Shown here piece by piece: positions 8,399 to 16,990 of a DNA stretch of 64,000 nt. Origin of the DNA: Silvibacterium acidisoli (lineage in GTDB: Bacteria > Acidobacteriota > Terriglobia > Terriglobales > Acidobacteriaceae); assembly GCA_022870745.1 (NCBI GenBank), contig CP085323.1, positions 3,286,001-3,350,000 on the forward strand. The letters are read 5' to 3'. How positions within the stretch are numbered: the stretch's first letter is position 1; each line of letters begins with the position of its first letter. Made by a program: the position numbers and the translations under genes. Below the pieces are notes generated by a model. It saw nothing but the letters and a program-made list of their open reading frames with translations. It made no database searches and had not been told where the DNA came from.

Positions 8399-8959
8399 TC
8401 AGATGGATTCCGGGTAGAGCAGCTCCGTGAAGCGTGGGTCGTCAACCATGTCGTTGAAGTCGGCATCGCTGCGCGCCTGGATCCGGTTGTGCGGGTTCAG
8501 CTCGATCGCTCGAGAAAGGTGATCCAGGCACTCCTCTGCCTGCCCCGTGATGCTGTTCAGCACGGCGAGGCCGTAGTGAGCGTAATCCGCCGAAGCATTC
8601 TTCGCGAGCAGGGCATCGAACTGGTCGCGCGCGTCTTCGTAGTGTCCCGTATTCAGAAGCGAGACCGCGTAGTCGAAGCGCTCTTCCTCGCTTGCGAATT
8701 TCAGCTCGCTCTTGGCGGCGTTTTTCACGCATACCGAAAGGTATACGCGGGAACGCTCGAGCAGCTCGGGCGCGCCTTCCTGCGTGAGCTTTTCAAAAAT
8801 GCCCCGGGCTTTGTCGAACGCGCCTTCCTGCATAAGCTGGACGGCGTTCTGAAACTGTGAGTATGCCTGCTGGTTGGCCGGGTCGGCAGCTGGGCGTGTC
8901 TTCCCCGCAATGGTACGTGGCTGTTTTCCCTTGGAGCTTGTCTGACGTGCTTCTGGCAT
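8399..8959 (-). CDS. Tetratricopeptide-repeat protein
   Basis: The frame is open from 9094, but the ATG at 8959 (MPEARQTSSK) gives a more natural 186-residue protein. Residues 1-25 are basic and polar. Helical repeats follow: AYSQFQNAVQLMQEGAFDKARGIFEKL, then FDYAVSLLNTGHYEDARDQFDALL, then YAHYGLAVLNSITGQAEECLDHLSRAIELNP (each given by key pattern, not a continuous match). The end reads ARSDADFNDMVDDPRFTELL, the pattern seen at the end of many TPR proteins where the last loop reports a 'DpdF..l' segment. No signal peptide is seen, so it is probably a cytoplasmic scaffold. It lies between the DUF4254 gene and yvcK on the same strand. Confidence 0.75.
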   Translation of the reverse strand: MPEARQTSSKGKQPRTIAGKTRPAADPANQQAYSQFQNAVQLMQEGAFDKARGIFEKLTQEGAPELLERSRVYLSVCVKNAAKSELKFASEEERFDYAVSLLNTGHYEDARDQFDALLAKNASADYAHYGLAVLNSITGQAEECLDHLSRAIELNPHNRIQARSDADFNDMVDDPRFTELLYPESI

Positions 8960-9105
8960 CCGCCATTCCTCAAAGACCCGCCGCGGGCGGATCGGGTGTC
9001 TTGCGTTCTGCAGCCGAAATTCGATTTCGGATACCTTTAACGTCGAAGTTATACGCACAACTCCGTCCTGCGTCAACAGGTCTGCCCGAACCACGGGTTC
9101 GTATC

Positions 9106-9732
9106 CTATTCCGATGCACGCTCGCCGTACATTGCTGGATTGAGTGTGGGATCGTTATACATCTTGAGCTGCCGATAGATTTTGAAGCGTCTTTTGCCAT
9201 GAAGAACCGCTTTCCAGAGCCGATCGAATGCCGCCGCAAGATCACTTCGTTGCTCTTCAAGCAGCTTCATGCGCTCCAGGTTGCGGGCGGCATGGCCATC
9301 GGGAGCGTCCCGGCGGCCCACCTCTTCCTTTGTATGAAAAATCTTCAGAGAGAGGATCGACAGGCGATCGAGCATCAGGCCCGGCGACTCGGAGTGCAGC
9401 TCGGCAGCGGGCGACGGCAGATTGCTGGAAGCGAGCACCGAGAGCAGTTCCGCGTCGCAACGCTCCATCAGGTCGTTGCGGCGCTGGTTGGTGCGGTCGA
9501 TCTGCCGTTTTGCTTCGGCGATCTCATGGTCATCGGCACGCGGAGCACGGGCGCGGTCTTCGATATGCCATAGCTCGAAGTTGGCAAGATGCTGCTCGGC
9601 AAAGATGCCGTAGGGTTGCATGGGCTCGACGCCCGGCGTTTCATGATGCCAGCGCTCCGTCAGCCTGTCCTGAAGTGTGGTGATTTCTGCTGCCTGAATC
9701 TGCTCAGGCAGTAAGCGGGTCTGATTCGTCAT
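9106..9732 (-). CDS. DUF4254 domain protein
   Basis: A 208-residue protein starting at ATG 9732. The pattern [33 protein letters not shown] and the later [10 protein letters not shown] match what I know of DUF4254, a helical family of unknown function often found near lipopolysaccharide glycosyltransferase genes. The protein is polar, has no signal peptide and is likely cytoplasmic. It heads the minus-strand set DUF4254-TPR-yvcK, although 146 bases separate it from the TPR start. Its start codon is 94 bases from the start of the divergent ATP-grasp gene, so the two may share a promoter region. The sequence gives no biochemical role. Confidence 0.8.
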   Translation of the reverse strand: MTNQTRLLPEQIQAAEITTLQDRLTERWHHETPGVEPMQPYGIFAEQHLANFELWHIEDRARAPRADDHEIAEAKRQIDRTNQRRNDLMERCDAELLSVLASSNLPSPAAELHSESPGLMLDRLSILSLKIFHTKEEVGRRDAPDGHAARNLERMKLLEEQRSDLAAAFDRLWKAVLHGKRRFKIYRQLKMYNDPTLNPAMYGERASE

Positions 9733-9826
9733 CTTTTCAAAAAGAGCAGTTGCTCTGAAGCTCTATGTTAGAACTATCCTCGGCCGGCGTCTTCTCTGCC
9801 GGATCATGGGCACAAGGATCATCCTG

Positions 9827-11032
9827 ATGAGTGAAGCTCGCGGTGAATGGATTCTCTGCATGTCGACCTACGAGAAGGGACAGGCATTCATGCGGCAGTG
9901 CGCCGCCATGGGATGCCGGGTTCTGCTTCTCACCCTGGAAAAGCATCGCCACGCGGACTGGCCGCATGAAGCGCTCGAAGAGATCGTCTACATGCCCGGC
10001 GGCCTCAGCCAGGAGCAGGTGACCAACACGGTGACCTGGCTGGCGCGCACCCGCCATTTCGAGCGGCTGATCGCTCTCGATGAGTTCGACATGGAGACGA
10101 TTGCCCATCTGCGCGAGCACATGCACATCCCCGGAATGGGCAGGACAACCACCTCGCACTTCCGTGACAAGCTCACCATGCGTTTTGAGGCGCAGCGTGC
10201 AGGCGTGCTCGTGCCCGAGTTCACGCCGGTGCATAATCACGACGATCTGCGCGCTTACATGGAGAATGTGCCCGGCCCCTGGGTGTTGAAACCGCGCGCG
10301 GAGGCGTCGGCTATCGGAATCCGCAAGGTTCATTCACCCGACCAGCTATGGCCGATCCTCGACCAGCTGGGCGACCTGCAGAGCTTCTACCTGCTGGAGC
10401 GCTTTGTTCCGGGCCAGATCTTCCACGTGGATTCCATCACCAGCGAGCGCCAGGTCGTCTTCACTTCCGTCAGCCAGTATGGGAAGCCGCCGATGCAGGT
10501 GATGCACGAGGGCGGTGTCTTTACCACCAGAATCCTGAACCGCGACTCACACGATGCGGTAGAGCTTGTGCGTATCAATCAGCACCTGATTCCGGCCATG
10601 GGCATGGTGCGCGGCGTAACGCATGCTGAATACATCAGGGCAGAAGACGGGCGTTATTACTTCCTCGAAGTGGCGGCACGCGTAGGCGGAGCGTTTATCG
10701 CCGATGTCCTGGAGCAGGCCACCGGCGTGAACCTTTGGACCGAATGGGCAAGGATCGAAGTCGACGCAATGCGCGGTGTGCCGTACGAGCTGCCGGTGCC
10801 GCGCGAAGAGTATGCCGGCAGCGTGCTCTGCCTGGCGCGCACCGCCGAACCGGACACTTCCATGTTTCAGGCGCCGGAAATCGTCTATCGTATGAAGAAG
10901 CATCACCATGCGGGTCTGATTCTCCGCTCGGGAGATCCGGAACGTATCCGTGAACTGCTCGACGACTACAGCCAGCTCTTTGCAAGGGAATATCTTGCGG
11001 TGGCTCCGCCGCCCCTGAAGCCCACAGCCTGA
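9827..11032 (+). CDS. ATP-grasp family carboxylate-amine/thiol ligase of unknown substrate
   Basis: The frame opens at ATG 9806, but ATG 9827 (MSEARGEW) has AAGGATC at a good distance and is preferred; this gives 401 residues. The N-terminal part (about 1-110) resembles a pre-ATP-grasp Rossmann domain. The middle has KLTMRFEAQRAGVLVPEF, then WVLKPRAEASAIGIRKV for nucleotide binding, FYLLERFVPGQIFHVDS, and a final FLEVAARVGGAFIADVLEQATG containing the metal-binding Glu and Arg region. These enzymes activate a carboxylate by ATP and join it to an amine or thiol. The substrate cannot be named. galT follows after 10 bases and is probably co-transcribed. Confidence 0.85.
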   Translation: MSEARGEWILCMSTYEKGQAFMRQCAAMGCRVLLLTLEKHRHADWPHEALEEIVYMPGGLSQEQVTNTVTWLARTRHFERLIALDEFDMETIAHLREHMHIPGMGRTTTSHFRDKLTMRFEAQRAGVLVPEFTPVHNHDDLRAYMENVPGPWVLKPRAEASAIGIRKVHSPDQLWPILDQLGDLQSFYLLERFVPGQIFHVDSITSERQVVFTSVSQYGKPPMQVMHEGGVFTTRILNRDSHDAVELVRINQHLIPAMGMVRGVTHAEYIRAEDGRYYFLEVAARVGGAFIADVLEQATGVNLWTEWARIEVDAMRGVPYELPVPREEYAGSVLCLARTAEPDTSMFQAPEIVYRMKKHHHAGLILRSGDPERIRELLDDYSQLFAREYLAVAPPPLKPTA

Positions 11033-11042
11033 AAGGAATTGA

Positions 11043-12107
11043 GTGCCGCAAGAATCTGCAACTCCGCTCGCACAGTCTCCGCATCGACGCTATAACCCGC
11101 TCCTCCGCAAGTGGGTGCTCATTTCGCCGCAGCGTACGCAGCGGCCCTGGCTGGGAGAGGTCAACGCTCCCTCAGGCTTTTCCGATCTTCGCCACGATCC
11201 GCAGTGTTACCTGTGCCCGGGAAACCCTCGCGCCGGCGGCCACCAGACGCCCAAGTATGACGGCGTATACGTCTTCGATAATGATTATCCGGCCCTGCTG
11301 CCGCAGACGACAGCAGTTGCCGAAGCGGCTTCGCCCCTGCTCCAGGCCGAGCCTGAACTGGGCCGCTGCAAGGTCATCTGCTTCCATCCCGATCACAACC
11401 TGACCCTGCCGCTGATGCAGCTCGAAGACATCCGCAAGGTCGTGGATACCTGGACCGAGGAGTTCGCCACTTTAAGCGCTGACCCGAACCTGGGCTACAT
11501 CCAGATCTTCGAGAACCGTGGCGCGATGATGGGCGCAAGCAATCCGCATCCTCATTGCCAGATCTGGGCGACTCAGCATGTTCCGGACGAACCCGCGCTC
11601 GAGACCGAGACCCAGCGCGACTACCTGGCCGAGAAAAAGACCTGCATGCTGTGCGATTATCTCGCCGTCGAATCGAAAGCCAAAGATCGCATCGTGACCG
11701 AGAATGAGCACTTCGTCGCGCTCGTCCCGTGGTGGGCCGTATGGCCTTTTGAAACGCTCCTGCTGCCCAAGCGCCACCTGGGCACCATGCCCGGGCTGAC
11801 CGAGGCGGAAAAGGCGTCGCTTGCGGATATTCTCAAGCAGATCACGACGCGCTACGACAATCTTTTCCAGACCAGTTTCCCTTACACGATGGGCTTCCAC
11901 CAGAGCCCGGTCGATGGCAGCGATCACCCGGAATGGCACTTCCACGCGCACTTCTATCCGCCGTTACTGCGCTCGGCCACCGTGCGCAAATTCATGGTGG
12001 GATTCGAATTGCTGGGAATGCCGCAGCGGGACATCACACCGGAATCCGCAGCCGAACGTTTGCGTGCCGTACCGGCCCCCCACTTTACCCTTACCGGAAG
12101 CCGGTAA
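11043..12107 (+). CDS. galT: Galactose-1-phosphate uridylyltransferase
   Basis: A 354-residue protein starting at GTG 11043 with AAAGGAATTGA upstream. RYNPLLRKWVLISPQR at the N-terminus, CYLCPGNPRAGG (Zn-binding Cys pair) and SNPHPHCQIWA with the catalytic His171 of the HPH triad identify it. It transfers UMP between UDP-glucose and galactose-1-phosphate in the Leloir pathway in the cytoplasm. Further matches are VPWWAVWPFETLLLPKR and a HPEWHFHAHFYPPLLR segment. No galK or galE is in the window. The final codons and stop lie inside a perfect 21-base inverted repeat, so the last six or so residues may have been added by that repeat. Confidence 0.95.
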   Translation: MPQESATPLAQSPHRRYNPLLRKWVLISPQRTQRPWLGEVNAPSGFSDLRHDPQCYLCPGNPRAGGHQTPKYDGVYVFDNDYPALLPQTTAVAEAASPLLQAEPELGRCKVICFHPDHNLTLPLMQLEDIRKVVDTWTEEFATLSADPNLGYIQIFENRGAMMGASNPHPHCQIWATQHVPDEPALETETQRDYLAEKKTCMLCDYLAVESKAKDRIVTENEHFVALVPWWAVWPFETLLLPKRHLGTMPGLTEAEKASLADILKQITTRYDNLFQTSFPYTMGFHQSPVDGSDHPEWHFHAHFYPPLLRSATVRKFMVGFELLGMPQRDITPESAAERLRAVPAPHFTLTGSR

Positions 12108-12121
12108 GGGTAAAGTGGGGG
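12077..12121. repeat. Perfect 21-bp inverted repeat spanning the galT stop codon
   Basis: The arms at 12077-12097 and 12101-12121 are exact reverse complements around a 3-base AAG loop, and the pairing continues outward by GGCC with one bulged base. The TAA stop of galT (12105-12107) sits in the right arm. Such a stem is very stable as RNA and could stop transcription or protect the 3' end, but there is no U tract. Its length and perfection suggest an inserted palindromic repeat instead of a chance structure. Confidence 0.85.
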
Positions 12122-12204
12122 CCTCGGCCCTCCGTTGCGCAACTTTCGACCCTTGCAGGACGTCAACAGGGGTGGATCAGGCTGTGCGAAAGCTGGAGGG
12201 TCCG

Positions 12205-13842
12205 ATGCTTCGTTTTGCAGTTAGCACGATGGCTGCGCTTCTGTTGCTTTGCAGCGCGAGTGGAAGGGCTCAGAACCAGAACAATAGCGGAGCTACTCCG
12301 CCTTCGCCGCAACCTGGCGCCTCGAGTCAGAACCCAAACCAAAATCCAGATTCGCGCAAGCCGAGGCCGGACTACCAACCCGCGCCATTTACATTGCATG
12401 CCGAAGCACGCGTCGTGCTCAGTGACGTGATGGTGACGGACAGCAAAGGTAACCCGATCCACGGGCTGCCGCGGACTGACTTCCACGTCTATGACAACGG
12501 ACAGCTGCAGAACGTCGATTCCTTCCAGGAACACACCGTTCAGCAGAGCGAGAAATATACGCCTGCTTCGGAGAGCGGATCTGCCGGTACGTTTTCCAAT
12601 GCCTACCTGAAGACTCTGCCGCCGGTACTGAACGTCGTGGTCATCGACATCGCCAACCTCGGCGTTGTCTACCAGATGTATCTCTATTCGCAGCTGACGA
12701 AGTTCTTCCAGCAGGCCCCGCTCGATCAGCCGATTGCTGTCTACCTGCGCGCGGGCTCCGGGTGCTTCCTGGTGCAGGATTTCACCGCCGACCGTAATCT
12801 GCTGCTGACTGCGCTCCGTCGCGCCATCCCGCGCATTCCTCCGACAGGCAGGGAATGGCTGAACGATCTCGATACCATGCACCGCCTGGCGCTGCTTCTT
12901 GGACCGGTGCAGGGGCGCAAGAACGTTCTGTGGTTCTCAGGCGGCTCAACACTCTTTATGCGCGAAGATCCCCAGATCATCGAGGATTACGCGAACTGGC
13001 GCGTGCTTTACGACGAGCTTGAGCAGGAGCGCATCGCGCTTTATCCGATCGATGCGCGAGGGCTCACTGTCGAAGGTGGCGGCAGAATGATCCGCCAGCA
13101 GATGCTCATGAACGATATGGCACAAGCCACCGGCGGCCACGCAATCTACAACAGCAACGGCCTTAAAGAGGCTGCGGCACACCTCATGGATGTCGACCGC
13201 AGCTACTACACTCTGACCTACTCACCGCAGAACTTCAAGCGAGACAATAAGTATCACAAGATCAAGATCGAGCTGGCCGATGGCAGTCACTACAAGTTGA
13301 GCTATCGGCAGGGGTATTTCGCTGACGGCAGCGTAGGCGGGTCCGCAGACCTGATTGCCGCACCGCGCCCACGCACCAGGGTGCTCAGCGATGGGCAGAA
13401 GATAACGTTGCCGGGCTTCACGACGGAGCCCATTACCTTCCAGGCGCGCCTGCTCGAGGCTTCGCTTCCAGAACTGACGCAGAGCAAGCCGACAGCAACG
13501 CTTCAGGCCGCGGAGCCCCGAAAGAAGTCGAAGCCTTATGTCGTTCGCTACACGGTTCCGGCTGCGGATCTTACGATTGTCCCGGATGGCGATAAGCAGA
13601 AGATTGCCATGGGCGTGGCCTCCATCGAGCTGAGCGATGTGGGAACGCTTGCCGACAAGCGCATGGAAGAGATCCGCTTCAACATCCCAAATGACAAGCT
13701 CGCACAGGTACAAGGAAAGTCCATCGTGATCGACCAGCCGGTCAACCTGCGTCGAGACGATAAATACCTCTACCTTGCCGTATGGGACCCGACCAGCGGA
13801 AGAGCGGGAACAGTACAGGTACCGATCGAGATTCCGAAATAA
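12205..13842 (+). CDS. Secreted VWFA-related protein (acidobacterial type)
   Basis: The frame is open from 11821 but overlaps galT; ATG 12205 has GGAGGG six bases upstream and begins with a clear signal peptide (MLRFAVSTMAALLLL, cleavage near SGRAQ), giving 545 residues. A Gln/Asn/Pro-rich linker follows. Then comes AEARVVLSDVMVTDSKG with DFHVYDNG, the N-terminal pattern of the VWFA-related acidobacterial family, and a vWA-like region (LNVVVIDIAN, KNVLWFSGGSTLF, LYPIDARGL). The C-terminal third is beta-rich and basic. These proteins are exported and of unknown function, abundant in Acidobacteria. It ends one base before the convergent xylose dehydrogenase gene. Confidence 0.88.
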   Translation: MLRFAVSTMAALLLLCSASGRAQNQNNSGATPPSPQPGASSQNPNQNPDSRKPRPDYQPAPFTLHAEARVVLSDVMVTDSKGNPIHGLPRTDFHVYDNGQLQNVDSFQEHTVQQSEKYTPASESGSAGTFSNAYLKTLPPVLNVVVIDIANLGVVYQMYLYSQLTKFFQQAPLDQPIAVYLRAGSGCFLVQDFTADRNLLLTALRRAIPRIPPTGREWLNDLDTMHRLALLLGPVQGRKNVLWFSGGSTLFMREDPQIIEDYANWRVLYDELEQERIALYPIDARGLTVEGGGRMIRQQMLMNDMAQATGGHAIYNSNGLKEAAAHLMDVDRSYYTLTYSPQNFKRDNKYHKIKIELADGSHYKLSYRQGYFADGSVGGSADLIAAPRPRTRVLSDGQKITLPGFTTEPITFQARLLEASLPELTQSKPTATLQAAEPRKKSKPYVVRYTVPAADLTIVPDGDKQKIAMGVASIELSDVGTLADKRMEEIRFNIPNDKLAQVQGKSIVIDQPVNLRRDDKYLYLAVWDPTSGRAGTVQVPIEIPK

Positions 13843-13843
13843 C

Positions 13844-14626
13844 TTATACCCAGCCGCCATCCACGATGAAGCTCTGATTGGTGATCGCCGAGCTGTCATC
13901 GGAGGCGAGGAAGAGGACGGTTCGCGCCACGTCCTCAGGCGTGAGATTGCGCTTCAACGCCTGCCTGCCCATAATCTCTGCCTCATATTGCGGAGTCCAC
14001 CAAAGTCGCCTTTGGCGCTCCGTGAGAATGGCGCCGGGAAGCACGCTGTTCACCCGGATATTCCCCGGCCCAAGCTCATGAGCCATGGCGCGCGTCATGC
14101 CGACAATCGCTGCCTTCGCCGTTACGTATGCCGGAAGGCCGGTCGAGGGAATGATCCACGAGATGGAGCTCATGTTGATGATCGAGCCACCGCCCGCCGC
14201 AGCCATGCCAGCGCTAACGGCTTGCATGGTGAAGAAGTGATGGCGCAGGTTTACGTTCATCCGGTTGTCCCAGTATTCCGGTGTCACCTCTTTGAAGTCG
14301 TGCCTGTCATCGTTCGCGGCGTTATTGACAAGCACCTGAATCGCGCCAAGGCGGTTTTCGACATCAACGATGGCCCTTCGTAGAGCGTCGATGTCAGTCA
14401 TGTCGCATTGCAGGAAGAGAGGCGCATGAGACGCGTGCCCGCTCAGACCTCTAACCAGTTCTTCCGCTGGTTCGGCTGCCAGGTCGAGAAAAGCTACCCT
14501 GGAGCCCTGCCGAGCGAACTCTTCCACCATGGACGCGCCGATGCCCGAGGCTCCGCCTGTCACGAGAACCGTCCGGTCGCACAAGCTTGGATAGCGCGCA
14601 TACTGATTGCTCAAAGTCACTCCCAT
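13844..14626 (-). CDS. xylB: D-xylose 1-dehydrogenase-like short-chain dehydrogenase
   Basis: A 260-residue SDR from ATG 14626. TGGASGIG at residues 23-30 binds NAD(P), NNAANDDRHD follows beta-4, and Tyr167-x3-Lys171 (YVTAK) with the Ser153/154 region form the active site. The blocks NNAANDDRHDF, MNVNLRHHFF, SSISW and LASDDSSAITNQ resemble Caulobacter crescentus XylB, the NAD-dependent D-xylose dehydrogenase that makes xylonolactone; L-arabinose or other sugars remain possible. It is divergent from a D-xylonate dehydratase gene, the enzyme two steps later, which strongly supports the assignment. No lactonase gene is adjacent. Confidence 0.82.
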   Translation of the reverse strand: MGVTLSNQYARYPSLCDRTVLVTGGASGIGASMVEEFARQGSRVAFLDLAAEPAEELVRGLSGHASHAPLFLQCDMTDIDALRRAIVDVENRLGAIQVLVNNAANDDRHDFKEVTPEYWDNRMNVNLRHHFFTMQAVSAGMAAAGGGSIINMSSISWIIPSTGLPAYVTAKAAIVGMTRAMAHELGPGNIRVNSVLPGAILTERQRRLWWTPQYEAEIMGRQALKRNLTPEDVARTVLFLASDDSSAITNQSFIVDGGWV

Positions 14627-14681
14627 TTGCCACGAATGTTTTACAGAAACAGCTTACTCATCGGAAGCCAGCGGTGAAACA

Positions 14682-14715
14682 TGCAATCGACAATGGCACA
14701 ATCTTGTCGAATGCA
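14682..14715. promoter_or_regulatory. Inverted-repeat operator candidate between xylB and the xylonate dehydratase gene
   Basis: Arms TGCAATCGACAA (14682-14693) and TTGTCGAATGCA (14704-14715) pair at 11 of 12 positions around a 10-base spacer. The arm centres are 22 bases apart, two helical turns, as expected for a dimeric regulator. It lies in the 132-base divergent intergenic region and would control both genes. No regulator gene is next to it, so the binding protein is unknown. Confidence 0.55.
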
Positions 14716-14758
14716 CGTAAAGTGATCCGTATACCGGAATCCGTGAAGCAAGGGCCCG

Positions 14759-16741
14759 ATGAATTCTTCAAACCCATCTGACGAGCGCACCAATATCTCA
14801 TTCGAGTCTGTAGTCGAGACTTCACAGGCTTCCTGGGCCGAGGTGCGAACGCATGCCGCCGGGCCGGCAGGTGAACTACCGCTGACCTCGGAAATGCTTA
14901 TTGCGGAGCCATCGGGAAACCTTTTCGGGCTGACTCAAAATGCGGGCATGGGCTGGGATCCTGCGCGGCTTCTCGATCCTGAATTTCTGATCCTGAGTAC
15001 GCATGGTGGACTGCGCGCAGAAGATGGGCGTCCCATTGCCCTTGGCTTCCACAGCGGACACTGGGAGGTCGGCCTGCTCGTCGCGGAAGCAGCGAGGGAG
15101 TTGAAGGCTCTCCACTCTGTGCCGTTTGCCGGCGCGTGTACCGACCCATGCGACGGCCGCACACAGGGCACGACCGGAATGATGGATTCGCTGCCTTTCA
15201 GAAACGACGCCGCCATGGTGCTTCGCCGCCTCATCCGCTCCCTGCCCACACGCAAAGGCGTGATGGGGGTCGCGACCTGCGATAAAGGATTACCAGCGAT
15301 GATGATGGCGCTCGCATCCTCAGGGCCGTTGCCGGCCATTCTCGTTCCCGGCGGAGTGACGCTCCTGCCGGAATCAGGTGAAGACGCAGGCAGGGTGCAG
15401 ACGATCGGAGCGCGTTTCGCGCAGCAGCAGATCACGCTGCAATACGCCGCCGAGATGGGATGCCGCGCATGCGCCAGCCCCGGCGGCGGATGCCAGTTCC
15501 TGGGCACGGCTGCAACATCGCAGGTGATTGGCGAGGCGCTGGGATTGTCTCTGCCGCACACGGCGCTCGCGCCCTCAGGACAACCCGTCTGGCTTGACGC
15601 GGCCACGCGTTCGGCGCGAGCCCTGCGACGCATGCAGCAGTCAGGGCTTGGCGTCCGCGATGTGCTCACGCCCGGCGCGCTTCACAATGCGATGGTGCTT
15701 CATGCCGCATTCGGCGGATCCACGAACCTGCTGATTCATCTCCCGGCGATTGCATTCTCTGCGGGTTTGGAGCGGCCATCGATCGACGACTGGGCTCGAA
15801 TCAACCGCCAGGTTCCAAGGCTCGTCGATGCACTGCCGAACGGTCCGCGCGGTTTCGCTACGGTGCAGGTCTTTCTCGCAGGAGGTGTCCCCGAAGTCAT
15901 GCTCCATCTGCGTGAAGCAGGATTGCTGGACACGAGTGCCCGTACGGTCTCCGGCGAAACGCTGGACACATGCCTGGACTGGTGGCAGCAGAGCGAGCGA
16001 AGGAGCACTCTGCGAAAGCGTTTGCGCGATCTGGATGGCATTGAGCCCGATGAAGTGATCATGAGCCCAGATCAGGCCCGGGCAAAAGGACTGACATCCA
16101 CTGTCTGCTTCCCGATGGGCAACCTTGCTCCTGAAGGTTCCGTGATCAAGAGCACGGCTATCGATGCTTCATTGGTCGACGAGAATGAGGTATACACGCA
16201 TCGCGGCCCTGCGCGTGTCTTCATCACCGAAGCGGATGCGATCCATGCGATCAAAAGCGGTGGGATCGGTCATGGCGATGTCGTCGTGCTCATCTGCGGC
16301 GGACCAAAGGGCGCAGGCATGCAGGAGATTTACCAGGTCACTTCAGCTCTCAAGGCGCTGCCGCATTGCAAGCACGTCGCCGTGCTTACGGATGCCCGCT
16401 TCAGTGGCGTCTCGACGGGCGCCTGTGTCGGCCACATCTCTCCTGAGGCCCTGGCCGGCGGCCCGATCGGCAAGGTACAGGAAGGCGATCAGATAGAAAT
16501 CACAGTCGACCGCCTGAACCTGGTCGGCACAATCGATCTTGCCGGCAGCGGTGAAACAACCTTCAGTAGGGAAGAAGCCACTGCGGTACTGCGGGAGCGT
16601 TCTCCACGACCCGATCTCAAGCCTCATCCCGCCCTGCCCGCAGACACAAAGCTATGGGCCGCGCTGGTACAGGCGAGTGGAGGCGTATGGGGCGGATGCG
16701 TTTACGACGCGGATGCAATCGTCGCGAAGCTTGAGCAGTGA
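14759..16741 (+). CDS. yjhG: D-xylonate dehydratase, YjhG/YagF type (IlvD/Edd superfamily)
   Basis: A 660-residue protein starting at ATG 14759. The length and blocks [38 protein letters not shown] and [20 protein letters not shown] are those I recall for the E. coli YagF/YjhG xylonate dehydratases and differ from IlvD and Edd. Cysteines in DPCDG, ATCDKG and GGGCQF are at positions expected for the iron-sulfur cluster. The enzyme converts D-xylonate to 2-dehydro-3-deoxy-D-xylonate. Its divergent partner is a xylose dehydrogenase, so the two give the first and third steps of the non-phosphorylative xylose route. The aldolase or second dehydratase completing it must be elsewhere. Confidence 0.9.
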   Translation: MNSSNPSDERTNISFESVVETSQASWAEVRTHAAGPAGELPLTSEMLIAEPSGNLFGLTQNAGMGWDPARLLDPEFLILSTHGGLRAEDGRPIALGFHSGHWEVGLLVAEAARELKALHSVPFAGACTDPCDGRTQGTTGMMDSLPFRNDAAMVLRRLIRSLPTRKGVMGVATCDKGLPAMMMALASSGPLPAILVPGGVTLLPESGEDAGRVQTIGARFAQQQITLQYAAEMGCRACASPGGGCQFLGTAATSQVIGEALGLSLPHTALAPSGQPVWLDAATRSARALRRMQQSGLGVRDVLTPGALHNAMVLHAAFGGSTNLLIHLPAIAFSAGLERPSIDDWARINRQVPRLVDALPNGPRGFATVQVFLAGGVPEVMLHLREAGLLDTSARTVSGETLDTCLDWWQQSERRSTLRKRLRDLDGIEPDEVIMSPDQARAKGLTSTVCFPMGNLAPEGSVIKSTAIDASLVDENEVYTHRGPARVFITEADAIHAIKSGGIGHGDVVVLICGGPKGAGMQEIYQVTSALKALPHCKHVAVLTDARFSGVSTGACVGHISPEALAGGPIGKVQEGDQIEITVDRLNLVGTIDLAGSGETTFSREEATAVLRERSPRPDLKPHPALPADTKLWAALVQASGGVWGGCVYDADAIVAKLEQ

Positions 16742-16778
16742 GCAGGAGGCTTCGTTCGATGAATCTCTAGCGATGCAG

Positions 16779-16955
16779 TCAGGAGTGTGGCGGAGTCCAT
16801 TCCTCCGCCGCGCTCCTGACCGGCTCTGCCAGGTTCAGTTCTTTTCCGCTACGCACAGTGCCGGCATCAAAAGGGTCTTCTCTCAGTAGAGATTTGATCT
16901 GCTCCAGTCGAAGAATCTCTTCCTCGACCTGCCGAATGATCTGCGCAAAGTCCAT
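16779..16955 (-). CDS. 58-residue hypothetical protein
   Basis: A short frame from ATG 16955 to TGA 16779, preceded on its strand by AGAGGTG at a good distance. The product begins MDFAQIIRQVEEEILRLEQI, a strongly amphipathic helix with alternating Leu/Ile, then an acidic, polar tail ending TPPHS. Similar short proteins starting with a single 'D..I..ID.EI.RL..A..LL' helix are common in Acidobacteria, though I cannot name a family. It lies 35 bases downstream of the GH31 gene on the same strand and could be its last operon member. No membrane segment is seen. Confidence 0.6.
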   Translation of the reverse strand: MDFAQIIRQVEEEILRLEQIKSLLREDPFDAGTVRSGKELNLAEPVRSAAEEWTPPHS

Positions 16956-16990
16956 CGTCAGGCACCTCTGTTGAAGTTTGTGAAGAACGC

